From: Olsenella uli
Lineage (GTDB): Bacteria; Actinomycetota; Coriobacteriia; Coriobacteriales; Atopobiaceae
NCBI RefSeq assembly: GCF_901212655.1
Contig: NZ_CAAKON010000041.1
Span: forward strand, 73,956-137,955
Length of the DNA: 64,000 nt
Direction: 5' to 3'
In this document: in pieces, positions 33,031-41,159 of the stretch
Layout: every line of letters starts with the position of its first letter
How positions within the stretch are numbered: the first letter of the stretch is position 1
Notes under the pieces: generated by a model
Databases searched by the model: none
The model's input: the letters and a program-made list of their open reading frames with translations, nothing else
Told to the model about the DNA's origin: nothing
Program-made: the position numbers and the translations under genes

Positions 33031-33561
33031 ATGGCTCAGCTCATTGAAATCGAGAAGGTGGCGGTTGCGCCAAGGCACTTTACGGCGCGTGTGCGCATTG
33101 CCAACGGCGGGCCGCTCACGACGGACCAGGACCTCGTGGGCACCACCCACGTCTATCGCCTCCTGCCCGAGATTTGCGACCACACATGCCTGGGCGACGC
33201 TGGCACCACGTTCAAGGACGCCATGGGAGCCACCGAGGTGGCCCACCTGCTTGAGCACGTGGCCATCGAGCTCATGGCGCGCACCGGCCTCGCAGGCGAC
33301 ATCTCGTGCGGCCGTACTTGGGACGTGGTTGGCGAGCCGCGAACGTTCGACATCCAGCTCGCCTGTCCGGACGACGTGCTGGTGGCCTCAGCGCTCTCGA
33401 GTGCGGCATGGATTCTCCAGTGGGCCTACTCCGGCGGCGCCGACCCCAAGCCGGACGTGGATGCCATTGTCTCCGGCATTCGTGAGCTCGTGAACCACGC
33501 GGATGAGGTGGCTAAGGCCGAGGAGAAGCGCGACGAGCATGCGGCGGAAGTCGCGCAGTAG
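33031..33561 (+). CDS. Stand-alone protein resembling the cyanophycin synthetase N-terminal domain
   Basis: A 176-residue cytoplasmic protein. The stretch YRLLPEICDHTCLGDAGTTFKDA followed by VAHLLEHVAIELMARTG and SCGRTWDVVGE recalls the N-terminal domain of cyanophycin synthetase CphA, where a bulky LLP...H..C region, a GH(V/I)xEHxALELQ helix and a GRT loop occur in the same order. No ATP-grasp or Mur-ligase domain follows and none is nearby, so peptide synthesis by this protein alone is not expected. ATG at 33031 lies five bases after AGGAG, directly downstream of corC (8-base gap), so the genes form an operon. The assignment is by pattern memory only. Confidence 0.6.
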   Translation: MAQLIEIEKVAVAPRHFTARVRIANGGPLTTDQDLVGTTHVYRLLPEICDHTCLGDAGTTFKDAMGATEVAHLLEHVAIELMARTGLAGDISCGRTWDVVGEPRTFDIQLACPDDVLVASALSSAAWILQWAYSGGADPKPDVDAIVSGIRELVNHADEVAKAEEKRDEHAAEVAQ

Positions 33562-33703
33562 GCGCGTCGCAGTCGAATCTCTGGGTTGTTGGGACCATGC
33601 GATGCGGGTCAGCTGCCTGGGCCGGCGCACATGGTTGGTGCCGACTGTTTTTGCGGCCACGGAATAGGCTATGCCATACCCGTGAGACGTAGGGCCCCGC
33701 GGG

Positions 33704-33709
33704 TATAAT
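33704..33709 (+). promoter_or_regulatory. Putative -10 box of the YtxH gene
   Basis: A consensus TATAAT preceded by GCGGG; no -35 resembling TTGACA is at the right distance. It lies 64 bases before the YtxH-like start. Confidence 0.5.
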
Positions 33710-33772
33710 CGCGTGCAACGCAAGCAGGAAACGACGCGCCGCATCTTGCGGCGCCGCCACAAGGAGGCTGCT

Positions 33773-34225
33773 ATGAGCAAGGGTGGAATTGGGTTCGTTC
33801 TCGGTAGTGTCTTCGGTGCCGCCGTGGGAGCTGCTGCCGGCATCCTGCTGGCTCCGCGTTCGGGCGCCGAGAGCCGCGCCATGGCCGCCGACGCCATGAA
33901 CGACGCGTGGGACGCCGCCGCTGACGCCTACGAGAAGGGCGGCAGCGTCGTTGCCGACCGCCTCAATAACGTCCGTCCCGCCGTGGATGCCACCACCGAT
34001 GAGCTGCGTGCCAAGATCGACCTCGCGCGCGAGCGCATGGACCAGCTGCGCAATACGCTCTCCGAGAACGTGACGGCTGCCTCCAACTCCGTAAACGACG
34101 CCATGAGCGCCGTTGCCGACAAGGTTGGCGCCGCCGTGCCGCAGGCCCCGAGCACCGAGGCCGCCGATGTGCGCGTCGAGACTGTTGAGGGCGAGAAGTC
34201 CGGGGACGAGGCCACGGAGGCCTAG
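33773..34225 (+). CDS. YtxH-domain membrane-associated stress protein
   Basis: A 150-residue protein beginning with one glycine-rich membrane helix (GIGFVLGSVFGAAVGAAAGILLAP, residues 5-28) ending in the typical PRSGAE turn of YtxH proteins. The remainder is a long Ala/Asp/Arg amphipathic helix predicted to form a coiled coil, with an acidic tail. Related proteins are part of the general stress response in Bacillus, but the role is unknown. ATG at 33773 follows AAGGAGG. A PRC-barrel gene lies 149 bases downstream on the same strand. Confidence 0.8.
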   Translation: MSKGGIGFVLGSVFGAAVGAAAGILLAPRSGAESRAMAADAMNDAWDAAADAYEKGGSVVADRLNNVRPAVDATTDELRAKIDLARERMDQLRNTLSENVTAASNSVNDAMSAVADKVGAAVPQAPSTEAADVRVETVEGEKSGDEATEA

Positions 34226-34374
34226 CTCGGCCGCAAGTACATGAAGTGACTTGGGGCGCCGGCGGGAAACCGCAGGCGCCCCGTCGCTATGAAGGCCGGC
34301 AATCAAGGGCGTCGGGCGGGTCTCACCACGACCTCGTGGCGCCCCGGAGCCTGGCATGAAGGGGCGTGCGCTGA

Positions 34375-35385
34375 ATGCTCACGATGGACCAACTGACAAG
34401 GATGCGCGTCTACGTTCCGCGCAAGCCGTCGCGCAAGGATGAGAAGAAGGGTGTGCGACCCGAGCCCAAGAAGCTCGGCAAGGTGCATTGCCTGGTCTTC
34501 TCTCCGGATAGTCGTCGCGTGGTGGGGCTCATGGTGAAGCGCCCGGACATCGCGGGCATGATCAAGCAGGAGGACCGGTTCCTCGCGCTCGACTCCATCG
34601 AGCTGCACGAGGGTGGGCTCGTTTGCGTGCGCGGCGAGGAGAGCTTCGATGTCCCTGCGTGCAGGCGCATGGACATTGACCTGGACCAGTGCATCATTTG
34701 GGGCGGTTGTGACGTGGTGACGCAGTCTGGCAAGCCCCTTGGCCATGTGCTGGACGCGCGGTTCTCCGAGGCCGCGGGTGACGTGGACTGCTTCTGCGCG
34801 CAGGAGGGTGCAACCGCCACGGCCATCGTGGGCAACTTTGAGATTCCCGCGGCTTGGGTGGTGCGCTATAGCGCCGGCAAGATGATCGTGCGCGACGAAG
34901 CCGCAACGTTGCAGCCATCTGGTGGGTTGGCCGGCAAGGCCGGCGAGGGCTACGCGGCCGCGAAGGAGGGCGCCAAGAAGGCGGCCGAGAAGGCAGGCGC
35001 GGCGGCCACCGTCGCCGTGGACAAGGGCAGCCACGGGCTTGGGCGCATGATTGGCAAGGCTCGCCAGGGCGCGCGGCGGATGGCGTCGGACTTCAATGAG
35101 GGCGCGGGTAACGATAAGGCTTCGGCGGCCACGGCGGCCGTGCCTGGGAAGTCCGACGGCGCCCGTAAGGGCGTGGCGTCCGGGAAGCCTTCGGCTGGAG
35201 GCTCCCCCGCAGCCCGCGGTGGAAGCTCCGCAAAGAAATCCTCCACTGGCAGAAACAAGGTGGCGACCAAGGGTTCCGTTGCCGATAATGGGCAGAAGGC
35301 CGCGAGGGCGGTAGGAGAGCAGCTCGGTAAGACCAAGGGCATGTTCTCCAGCTTCCTGAGCGAGTTCAAGGACGCGAGCAAGTAG
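34375..35385 (+). CDS. PRC-barrel domain protein with Lys/Ala-rich C-terminus
   Basis: A 336-residue protein. Residues 1-95 form one PRC-barrel (LGKVHCLVFSPDSRRVVGLMVKRP) and 100-175 a second (CDVVTQSGKPLGHVLDARFSEAAGDV). From about 185 on the chain is Ala/Lys/Gly-rich, low in complexity, with short amphipathic stretches (AAAKEGAKKAAEKAGAAATVAV) and a hydrophobic-basic end (KTKGMFSSFLSEFKDASK) that may touch membranes or nucleic acid. PRC barrels bind RNA or protein partners. ATG at 34375 follows AAGGGG; ATG 34384 is an alternative. Its pairing with YtxH suggests a shared stress or envelope role, by inference only. Confidence 0.75.
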   Translation: MLTMDQLTRMRVYVPRKPSRKDEKKGVRPEPKKLGKVHCLVFSPDSRRVVGLMVKRPDIAGMIKQEDRFLALDSIELHEGGLVCVRGEESFDVPACRRMDIDLDQCIIWGGCDVVTQSGKPLGHVLDARFSEAAGDVDCFCAQEGATATAIVGNFEIPAAWVVRYSAGKMIVRDEAATLQPSGGLAGKAGEGYAAAKEGAKKAAEKAGAAATVAVDKGSHGLGRMIGKARQGARRMASDFNEGAGNDKASAATAAVPGKSDGARKGVASGKPSAGGSPAARGGSSAKKSSTGRNKVATKGSVADNGQKAARAVGEQLGKTKGMFSSFLSEFKDASK

Positions 35386-35586
35386 GGTCACCCGGCGCGA
35401 GCGAAGGCTCCTGCGGCGCCGGAGAGCGTTCGGACCTGCTCGGCTGGCCGGAACCTGGGCCGGCTGGCTTCCGCGCCCACGCCAGGACCCCAACCTCCGC
35501 CTGCAAGAACGTACCTCAAACACACCACGCTGACCTGCGGTGCCGTGGCGCGCCGCTCGTCTCGCAGCAGAAACGAATGGATTGAG

Positions 35587-37416
35587 ATGGCTCGGAACGA
35601 CAACCGCTACGCTCCCAATTCCGGGAACGACCGCTACAGCTATCGAGACTCGTACACCCCGGCGAACAGGCCCATGGCGAACGGCCACCGCGCGCCGGCC
35701 CATCCTGTGGCGCATCGTCGTCGCGAGGCCCCGTACGGCCAGGATGCCGTGCGCAGCGAGTCCTTCGACGCGAGCTCCCTGCGGCCCACCCCGCGCGCGG
35801 TCCATCAGGGGCGCGACTACCGCGAGCGACCGGAGCAGATGCGTCGCCGTCGGGCGGCGGTCGAGCGTTCCGAGCAGTTTGATGCGCCGCGACGCTCCTC
35901 GAGCGAACGTCCTCGCAGCGATGCCTATGGGGAGGGCCGTGAGCGCGCGGGCACCTATCGCTCCCGCCGCGATACCGCCTATCGTCCGGATTCGACCCTC
36001 GAGCACCCCGTGAGGCGCCCGCTTGCCCGTGGCGGCTCCAAGCCCCGCAGCCCGCGCGGCGCAGGCCTGCCTCTGCCACAGATGGGCGGCGGCCTGGGCG
36101 GCGTGTCGACGCAGCCCGTGCGTCCCGCGCTCGACGGTGGCTCCCGCAGGCGTGACACAGGTGTGACCACCGCGATCATCGGCATCTGCGTGGTGGCTGC
36201 CATCGTCATCGTGGGCATCCTCATGTGGACCAACCGCACCGTCACCATCACACTTAACGGCAGCTCTACGAGCATGCGTGTGGGCACCACCATCGACCAG
36301 GTCATTCAGGAGAAGGGTCTTGCGCCCACCGCCGGCAACCTCATCTCGGTCTCGGGCAACAAGCTGCAGGATGGCGCGGGCTATCCCTACATCGCCAAGC
36401 TCGGTGGCAACGAGCTGGACGGCGCGGGCACGGCCGCCTATCGCGTGGCCGACGGCGACGACCTCTCCATCGAGGACGGCCGTGACCGCACCGAGGACTA
36501 TGACGTGCAGGTGGTGGACGACCAGCCGCAGCTCGAGATGGGCGGTGATGCCTGGGGAAACCTGAGCTACATCTCCCAGTGGCCCAAGGCCGGCAAGTAT
36601 GAGATGCGCACTGGCAAGCAGTCTGGCGAGACGGCCCGCGGCGACACCCTGCAGGAGACGCAGAACGCCGTGGTGAGCATCCACCAGATCAAGCCCACGG
36701 ACGGTCGCAAGCTCGTGGCGCTCACGTTCGATGACGGCCCGGCGGAGAAGTACACGGAGGCCTACCTGGACATCCTCAACCGGTACGGCATCCACGCCAC
36801 GTTCTTCAACCTTGGGCAGAGCATCGAGGAGTATCCGGACTTGGCCAAGAAGATCGTGGACCAGGGCAGCGAGGTCATGAGCCACACCTATCAGCACCAG
36901 CAGCTTTCCAAGCTGGACGCATCGGCGCTGCAGAGCGAGTTCTCGAACGCCTTCTCCATGATCAAGGAGAAGACCGGGGTTGACACCACGGCCTTCCGCC
37001 CGCCGTACGGCGACTTCAAGGAGAGCACGTGGCTGAACTCCGGCGGCCTCGCCAGCGTGTCGGTGCTGTGGAACCAGGATTCGCTGGACTGGAAGCGCCC
37101 AGGCGTGGACGTCATTGTGAAGAACTCTGAGAAGAGCGTTACGTCTGGCAGCATCATCCTCATGCACGACGGTGGCGGCAACCGCGACCAGGACGTCGAG
37201 GCCCTGCCGCGCATCATCCAGGACCTGCAGGGGCAGGGCTATGAGTTTGTGACCGTGACGGAGCTCATGAAGTCTGACAACACGATTCCCGAGGACATCG
37301 CGAACGGCGACGCGCAGATGCCAGACGACTCCGTGTGGCCCACGCAGATTGTGCAGAAGGACGAGACGAGCTCGTCTTCGACGACAACCACTGCGGCAAC
37401 GACGTCGAGCAAGTAG
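35587..37416 (+). CDS. Membrane-anchored polysaccharide deacetylase (NodB domain)
   Basis: A 609-residue enzyme predicted to deacetylate peptidoglycan or another wall glycan outside the cell. The first about 190 residues are Arg/Pro/Ser-rich and cytoplasmic; a membrane helix (TTAIIGICVVAAIVIVGIL) follows; then a DUF348/G5-like segment (VTITLNGSSTSMRVGTTIDQ). The NodB domain shows all five motifs: TFDDGP, SHTYQHQ (metal histidines), RPPYG, DSLDW and LMHDGGG. A Ser/Thr tail ends it. The frame is open back to GTG 35545, but ATG 35587 is preferred because no ribosome-binding site precedes the GTG. Deacetylation usually gives lysozyme resistance. Confidence 0.9.
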   Translation: MARNDNRYAPNSGNDRYSYRDSYTPANRPMANGHRAPAHPVAHRRREAPYGQDAVRSESFDASSLRPTPRAVHQGRDYRERPEQMRRRRAAVERSEQFDAPRRSSSERPRSDAYGEGRERAGTYRSRRDTAYRPDSTLEHPVRRPLARGGSKPRSPRGAGLPLPQMGGGLGGVSTQPVRPALDGGSRRRDTGVTTAIIGICVVAAIVIVGILMWTNRTVTITLNGSSTSMRVGTTIDQVIQEKGLAPTAGNLISVSGNKLQDGAGYPYIAKLGGNELDGAGTAAYRVADGDDLSIEDGRDRTEDYDVQVVDDQPQLEMGGDAWGNLSYISQWPKAGKYEMRTGKQSGETARGDTLQETQNAVVSIHQIKPTDGRKLVALTFDDGPAEKYTEAYLDILNRYGIHATFFNLGQSIEEYPDLAKKIVDQGSEVMSHTYQHQQLSKLDASALQSEFSNAFSMIKEKTGVDTTAFRPPYGDFKESTWLNSGGLASVSVLWNQDSLDWKRPGVDVIVKNSEKSVTSGSIILMHDGGGNRDQDVEALPRIIQDLQGQGYEFVTVTELMKSDNTIPEDIANGDAQMPDDSVWPTQIVQKDETSSSSTTTTAATTSSK

Positions 37417-37704
37417 GCTTTTAGCCGATATTGCTTGGTCCCACCCGGAAGGCCCCGCCAGCGCGCACCACCGCGCCGCCGCCGGCGCCAAGGAAACCCG
37501 CCGGCAAGATAAACGGGTGCTTGCGCAGAAAAGATGCGCACCATAACACCTTGTTTGGGCGAGAACCTATGTGCACCGAGGATGTGGCTACCATCTGGAG
37601 CACATGCGGAGCCACGAGGCCCGAGCGGGCGCACGGGCGAGCGGCGCCGTGCGCATGAGCGGCGCCAGCTCCGTGTTCGAGGCAATTCCGGAGAGGGGCT
37701 AGCC

Positions 37705-38592
37705 ATGCTGTTCGAAGCCGCCGGCTACTCGTGCGTGGGTACCACGCGCGATTCCAACCAGGACAGCTTTGCCATCAAGGTCGCCACAACCGAGCTCGGA
37801 GACGTTGCCCTTGTGGCCGTTGCCGACGGCATGGGAGGTCTCGACCACGGCGAGCTGGCATCGGCCGAGGTCATCCGCATGCTTTCATACTGGTTCGACC
37901 ACAAGCTTCCGGATGCGCTGGAGACCATGGGATTCTCGGACGCGGGCTTTGAGCGCCTTGTGGACGGCCAGTGGGCGGGCCTTATCCGAGACATGAATAT
38001 GGACCTCATCCGCCGCAGCATGGCGGCCCACATGAACATGGGCACCACGCTCACGGCGATGCTGTTGGTGGGCGGCCGCTACACGGTGGCTCACGTGGGC
38101 GACACACGCGCCTACGAGATTGACGCCGACGTCCCCAGGCAGATCACGGAGGACCAGACCTTCGTGAAGCGCGAGGTGGATGCCGGAAGGATGACGCCCG
38201 AGGAGGCGCTCGTGCATCCCCGCCGCAACGTCTTGCTGCAGTGCCTCGGCTCCACGAAGGAGGTTGTGCCCGCGTTCTACCACGGCGCGGTGAGGCCCGG
38301 GTCTACGTACCTGCTGTGCTCGGACGGCTTCCGTCACGTGCTCACGGAGGGCGAGCTGCAGCGCCGCCTGGGTCCCGCCGTGCTTGACGAGGCGGCGTGG
38401 GAGGCCGAGCGCACGCGTCCCGGCTTTGCCAAGGCCGAGCTCAAGGAGCTCGAGGCCGAGGAGGCCGACGGCTTCCCGAAGGGCAGCGTAACCGAGGCGC
38501 TCAAGGACGCCGCCCAGCTCGTCATGGACCGCAAGGAAGCGGATAACATCACGGCCGTGGTGTTGCGCGCCCAGAAGGAGGGTACGCGCTGA
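37705..38592 (+). CDS. PP2C-family Ser/Thr protein phosphatase
   Basis: A 295-residue cytoplasmic phosphatase that should reverse phosphorylation by the kinase encoded next. PP2C motifs are in order: TRDSNQDSF, VAVADGMGGLDHGE, MGTTLTAMLL, VAHVGDTRAYEI, ITEDQTFV, LLCSDGF and ADNITAVVL, with the metal-binding aspartates in each. ATG at 37705 follows GAGAGGGG. Its stop TGA overlaps the kinase ATG by one base (TGATG), so the pair is translationally coupled. The longer frame upstream lacks similarity. Confidence 0.95.
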   Translation: MLFEAAGYSCVGTTRDSNQDSFAIKVATTELGDVALVAVADGMGGLDHGELASAEVIRMLSYWFDHKLPDALETMGFSDAGFERLVDGQWAGLIRDMNMDLIRRSMAAHMNMGTTLTAMLLVGGRYTVAHVGDTRAYEIDADVPRQITEDQTFVKREVDAGRMTPEEALVHPRRNVLLQCLGSTKEVVPAFYHGAVRPGSTYLLCSDGFRHVLTEGELQRRLGPAVLDEAAWEAERTRPGFAKAELKELEAEEADGFPKGSVTEALKDAAQLVMDRKEADNITAVVLRAQKEGTR

Positions 38593-40388
38593 TGACCAAG
38601 AAGATAGCTCCGAGGAAGGCCTCGTCCATCGATGCCCGGCGCGTGAAGGTGGGCGACGTTATCAAGGGTAAGTACCAGGTGCTGCAGCTTATTGGCCGCG
38701 GCGGAATGAGTCGCGTGTACCTGGCCATGGACCTGGACCTTGCCAACAAGCAGTGGGCCATCAAGGAGGTGGATCGCAACGCCTGCGACCCCACCGGCCG
38801 GCCCATGGAGCAGTCGCTTGCCAGGGAGGCCAACCTCCTCGCCAGGTTCGACCACCCCAACATCGTGCGTATCGTGGACACGGTGGAGACGCCAGACTTC
38901 ATCTACGTGGTCATGGACCATGTGGAGGGCGAGCCGCTCGACCAGGTGGTACGGCACGAGGGCCTGCAGGCGGAGGAGGACGTGCAGCACTGGATGCTGC
39001 AGGTTTGTGATGCCCTGGCATATCTCCACAGGCAGAACCCGCCGGTGATCTACCGAGACATGAAGCCGACGAATATCATGCTGCACCCAGACGGCTACGT
39101 GAAGCTCATCGACTTTGGCGTGGCGCGCGAGTGCCGCGACAAGGCGCGCAGGGACACGATCGCCTTTGGCACCACGGGCTATGCCGCGCCCGAGCAGTAC
39201 GGCAAGGCCCAGACGGATGCCCGAACAGACATCTACGGCATCGGCGCCACGATGTGGCACCTGCTCGCCGGCCAGGCGCCTCCCGTTGAGTTTCCGCTGC
39301 CAGACGTGCGAACCAAGAACCCCAATGTCAGCGAGGGCTTTGCCGAGGTCATCATCCCCAAGTGCTGCCAGCTCGACCGCGGCCGGCGCTACCAGAGTAC
39401 CGAGGAACTTGCCGCCGATCTGGAGATATATGACGAGCTCACGCGCGAGTACCGCGAGAGGCGGGCCAAGAAGGTGCGGGCTTTCGCGGCCACGGCCATC
39501 GCGGGAGTCCTGTGCCTGGGCCTGGGCTTTGGCTGCCTGGGTGCGCGCGAGCTCTCCATCTCGCACAACTTCGACAACCAGATGACCACCGCCGCGGGCC
39601 TCGTGCACTCCGACACCGCACGGGCCGAGCAGGCCTACCTGGGCGCCATCGCCTACCGCCCGGCGAACGTCGATGCCTACGAGGGCCTCATCGAGTGCTA
39701 CAAGGTGGACAACAAGTTCACCACCGAGGAGGCGTCGCAGTTCAACGACGCGTACCAGAAGAACATCGGCGAGCTCAGGGGCTCGAGGCGCTATGCCGAG
39801 CTGGAGTATGAGATTGGCCGCCTGTACTGGTACTTCTACGACTACGGCGAGTCAAGCGGAGACGTGGACAGCAACCGCGCCACGCGCGTCAAGGCCTCGG
39901 CAGACCACTTCAAGGCGGCCGTCGCAGACGCCAACTTCGACAAGGTGGAGAAGGCCAAGATCTACGACGGCGTCGCGTCGTTCACGACCAACATCGCCAC
40001 GGCGGTGAAGACCGACGACGACAGCGACGAGATGTATCGCCAGTACTGGGACAACCTCATGAGTCTGGCCCAGCTGGCAGATGGCGAGTCCAACGAGACC
40101 ATCCGCCTGGATAGCTACGCGCTCGTCACCAACGGCATCGAGACCTACATGGACAAGTTCATGGACACGGGGGTTACCAAGGACGAGGCACAGACGCTCT
40201 ACCAGGCGTTTTGCGACGGGCTGACGGGCATGCGCCCCAAGGACTCCGACGCCGAACAGCGCCGGCAGAACACGCTCTCGCGTCTTGAGAACGAGGCGCG
40301 GCGCAAGATCACGGCGGTCTACTCGAACGCGCTGGTGGGTCAGAACTCGAGCGCAATCGCGCCCGCCACGGCCGACGGACAGAACTAG
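38592..40388 (+). CDS. Transmembrane Ser/Thr protein kinase
   Basis: A 598-residue Hanks-type kinase. The catalytic domain (about 20-280) has the glycine loop GRGGMSRVYLAMD, the lysine in WAIKEVD, the catalytic loop VIYRDMKPTNIM (YRD in place of HRD), LIDFGVARE and APEQYGKAQ. A membrane helix follows (about 297-316), then an outside domain of about 280 residues of helical, TPR-like repeats (EQAYLGAIAYRPANVDAYEGLIECYKV) instead of the PASTA domains of PknB kinases. The extracellular part may sense wall or peptide signals. It is encoded directly after PP2C with one-base overlap. Confidence 0.94.
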   Translation: MTKKIAPRKASSIDARRVKVGDVIKGKYQVLQLIGRGGMSRVYLAMDLDLANKQWAIKEVDRNACDPTGRPMEQSLAREANLLARFDHPNIVRIVDTVETPDFIYVVMDHVEGEPLDQVVRHEGLQAEEDVQHWMLQVCDALAYLHRQNPPVIYRDMKPTNIMLHPDGYVKLIDFGVARECRDKARRDTIAFGTTGYAAPEQYGKAQTDARTDIYGIGATMWHLLAGQAPPVEFPLPDVRTKNPNVSEGFAEVIIPKCCQLDRGRRYQSTEELAADLEIYDELTREYRERRAKKVRAFAATAIAGVLCLGLGFGCLGARELSISHNFDNQMTTAAGLVHSDTARAEQAYLGAIAYRPANVDAYEGLIECYKVDNKFTTEEASQFNDAYQKNIGELRGSRRYAELEYEIGRLYWYFYDYGESSGDVDSNRATRVKASADHFKAAVADANFDKVEKAKIYDGVASFTTNIATAVKTDDDSDEMYRQYWDNLMSLAQLADGESNETIRLDSYALVTNGIETYMDKFMDTGVTKDEAQTLYQAFCDGLTGMRPKDSDAEQRRQNTLSRLENEARRKITAVYSNALVGQNSSAIAPATADGQN

Positions 40389-40403
40389 GAAGAGGACGGA
40401 GCC

Positions 40404-41147
40404 ATGGAACGCGCGTTTACGCTCGTTGCGATCGTCGCCTTCGTGGCGGGGGCAACCCTGCTGGTGGCCTCTGCCGTGGTGTTCGTGCGTCTGAACGTGG
40501 CGGACGCCATCCGATTCCTGCGTGGCCGGCGCCACGGTGCCAGGCCCGAGCGCAGCCGCAGGCTGCACCCGGCGTCTCGTGCCCGCTACGGCGAGGTGCA
40601 CGGCCGCGCCACGGCGTTGCCGACTGCCTGCGCTACCGCACCGTCTGGCCCGGCCATGCGCGCCGTGGTGTCTGGCGCCGCCAACGACGCCCCCACCACC
40701 GTGGTGGGCGCCGACATGTCCTCGGACGACTGCCCCACCAGCGTCGTGGCGCTGCTGGAGCAGATGGCCCGCGCCGCCACCGAGAAGCCGCAAGCGAGCG
40801 AGGCGGACGAGGCTGAAGAGGCCGATGCCGAGGTCTCGGCGGGCGACGAGAAATCCGAGCAGCTCGCGGATGAGTCCGAGGGTGCTGGAGCCGTGGCCGA
40901 GGATGAGGCCGAGCGCCCAACCGCCGCGCTGGCCTCCGACGAGGGGGACTCGGAGCGTCAGACGGAATCTCTTGGGGCGCCTACTGACGAGAGCGCGGGT
41001 GGAGAACCCGCAGGTACAAAGCCTGAAACTGAGCAAAATCACGCAATCGCCCAAAAAGTTGCGCAGCATGAAGGGGTCGATTTCCGCTTTACTCTTAAGC
41101 AGGATGTGGTAGTCGCTCACGTGCAGGGGGCACGCGGTCGAGGGTGA
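40404..41147 (+). CDS. Single-pass membrane protein with acidic tail, possible kinase substrate
   Basis: A 247-residue protein I do not recognise. One N-terminal membrane helix (LVAIVAFVAGATLLVASAVVFV, about 7-28) precedes a basic region (RGRRHGARPERSRR). Residues 95-120 contain APTTVVGAD and CPTSVVALL, acidic-flanked Thr-Thr-Val/Thr-Ser-Val groups recalling the kinase phosphorylation site of GarA/OdhI (ETTxV). The rest is Glu/Ala/Asp-rich. It starts 15 bases after the kinase stop with GGAAGAGGACGGAG upstream, so it belongs to the operon. That it is phosphorylated by the kinase is inference. Confidence 0.65.
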   Translation: MERAFTLVAIVAFVAGATLLVASAVVFVRLNVADAIRFLRGRRHGARPERSRRLHPASRARYGEVHGRATALPTACATAPSGPAMRAVVSGAANDAPTTVVGADMSSDDCPTSVVALLEQMARAATEKPQASEADEAEEADAEVSAGDEKSEQLADESEGAGAVAEDEAERPTAALASDEGDSERQTESLGAPTDESAGGEPAGTKPETEQNHAIAQKVAQHEGVDFRFTLKQDVVVAHVQGARGRG

Positions 41148-41159
41148 GGGGGTCAGAGA

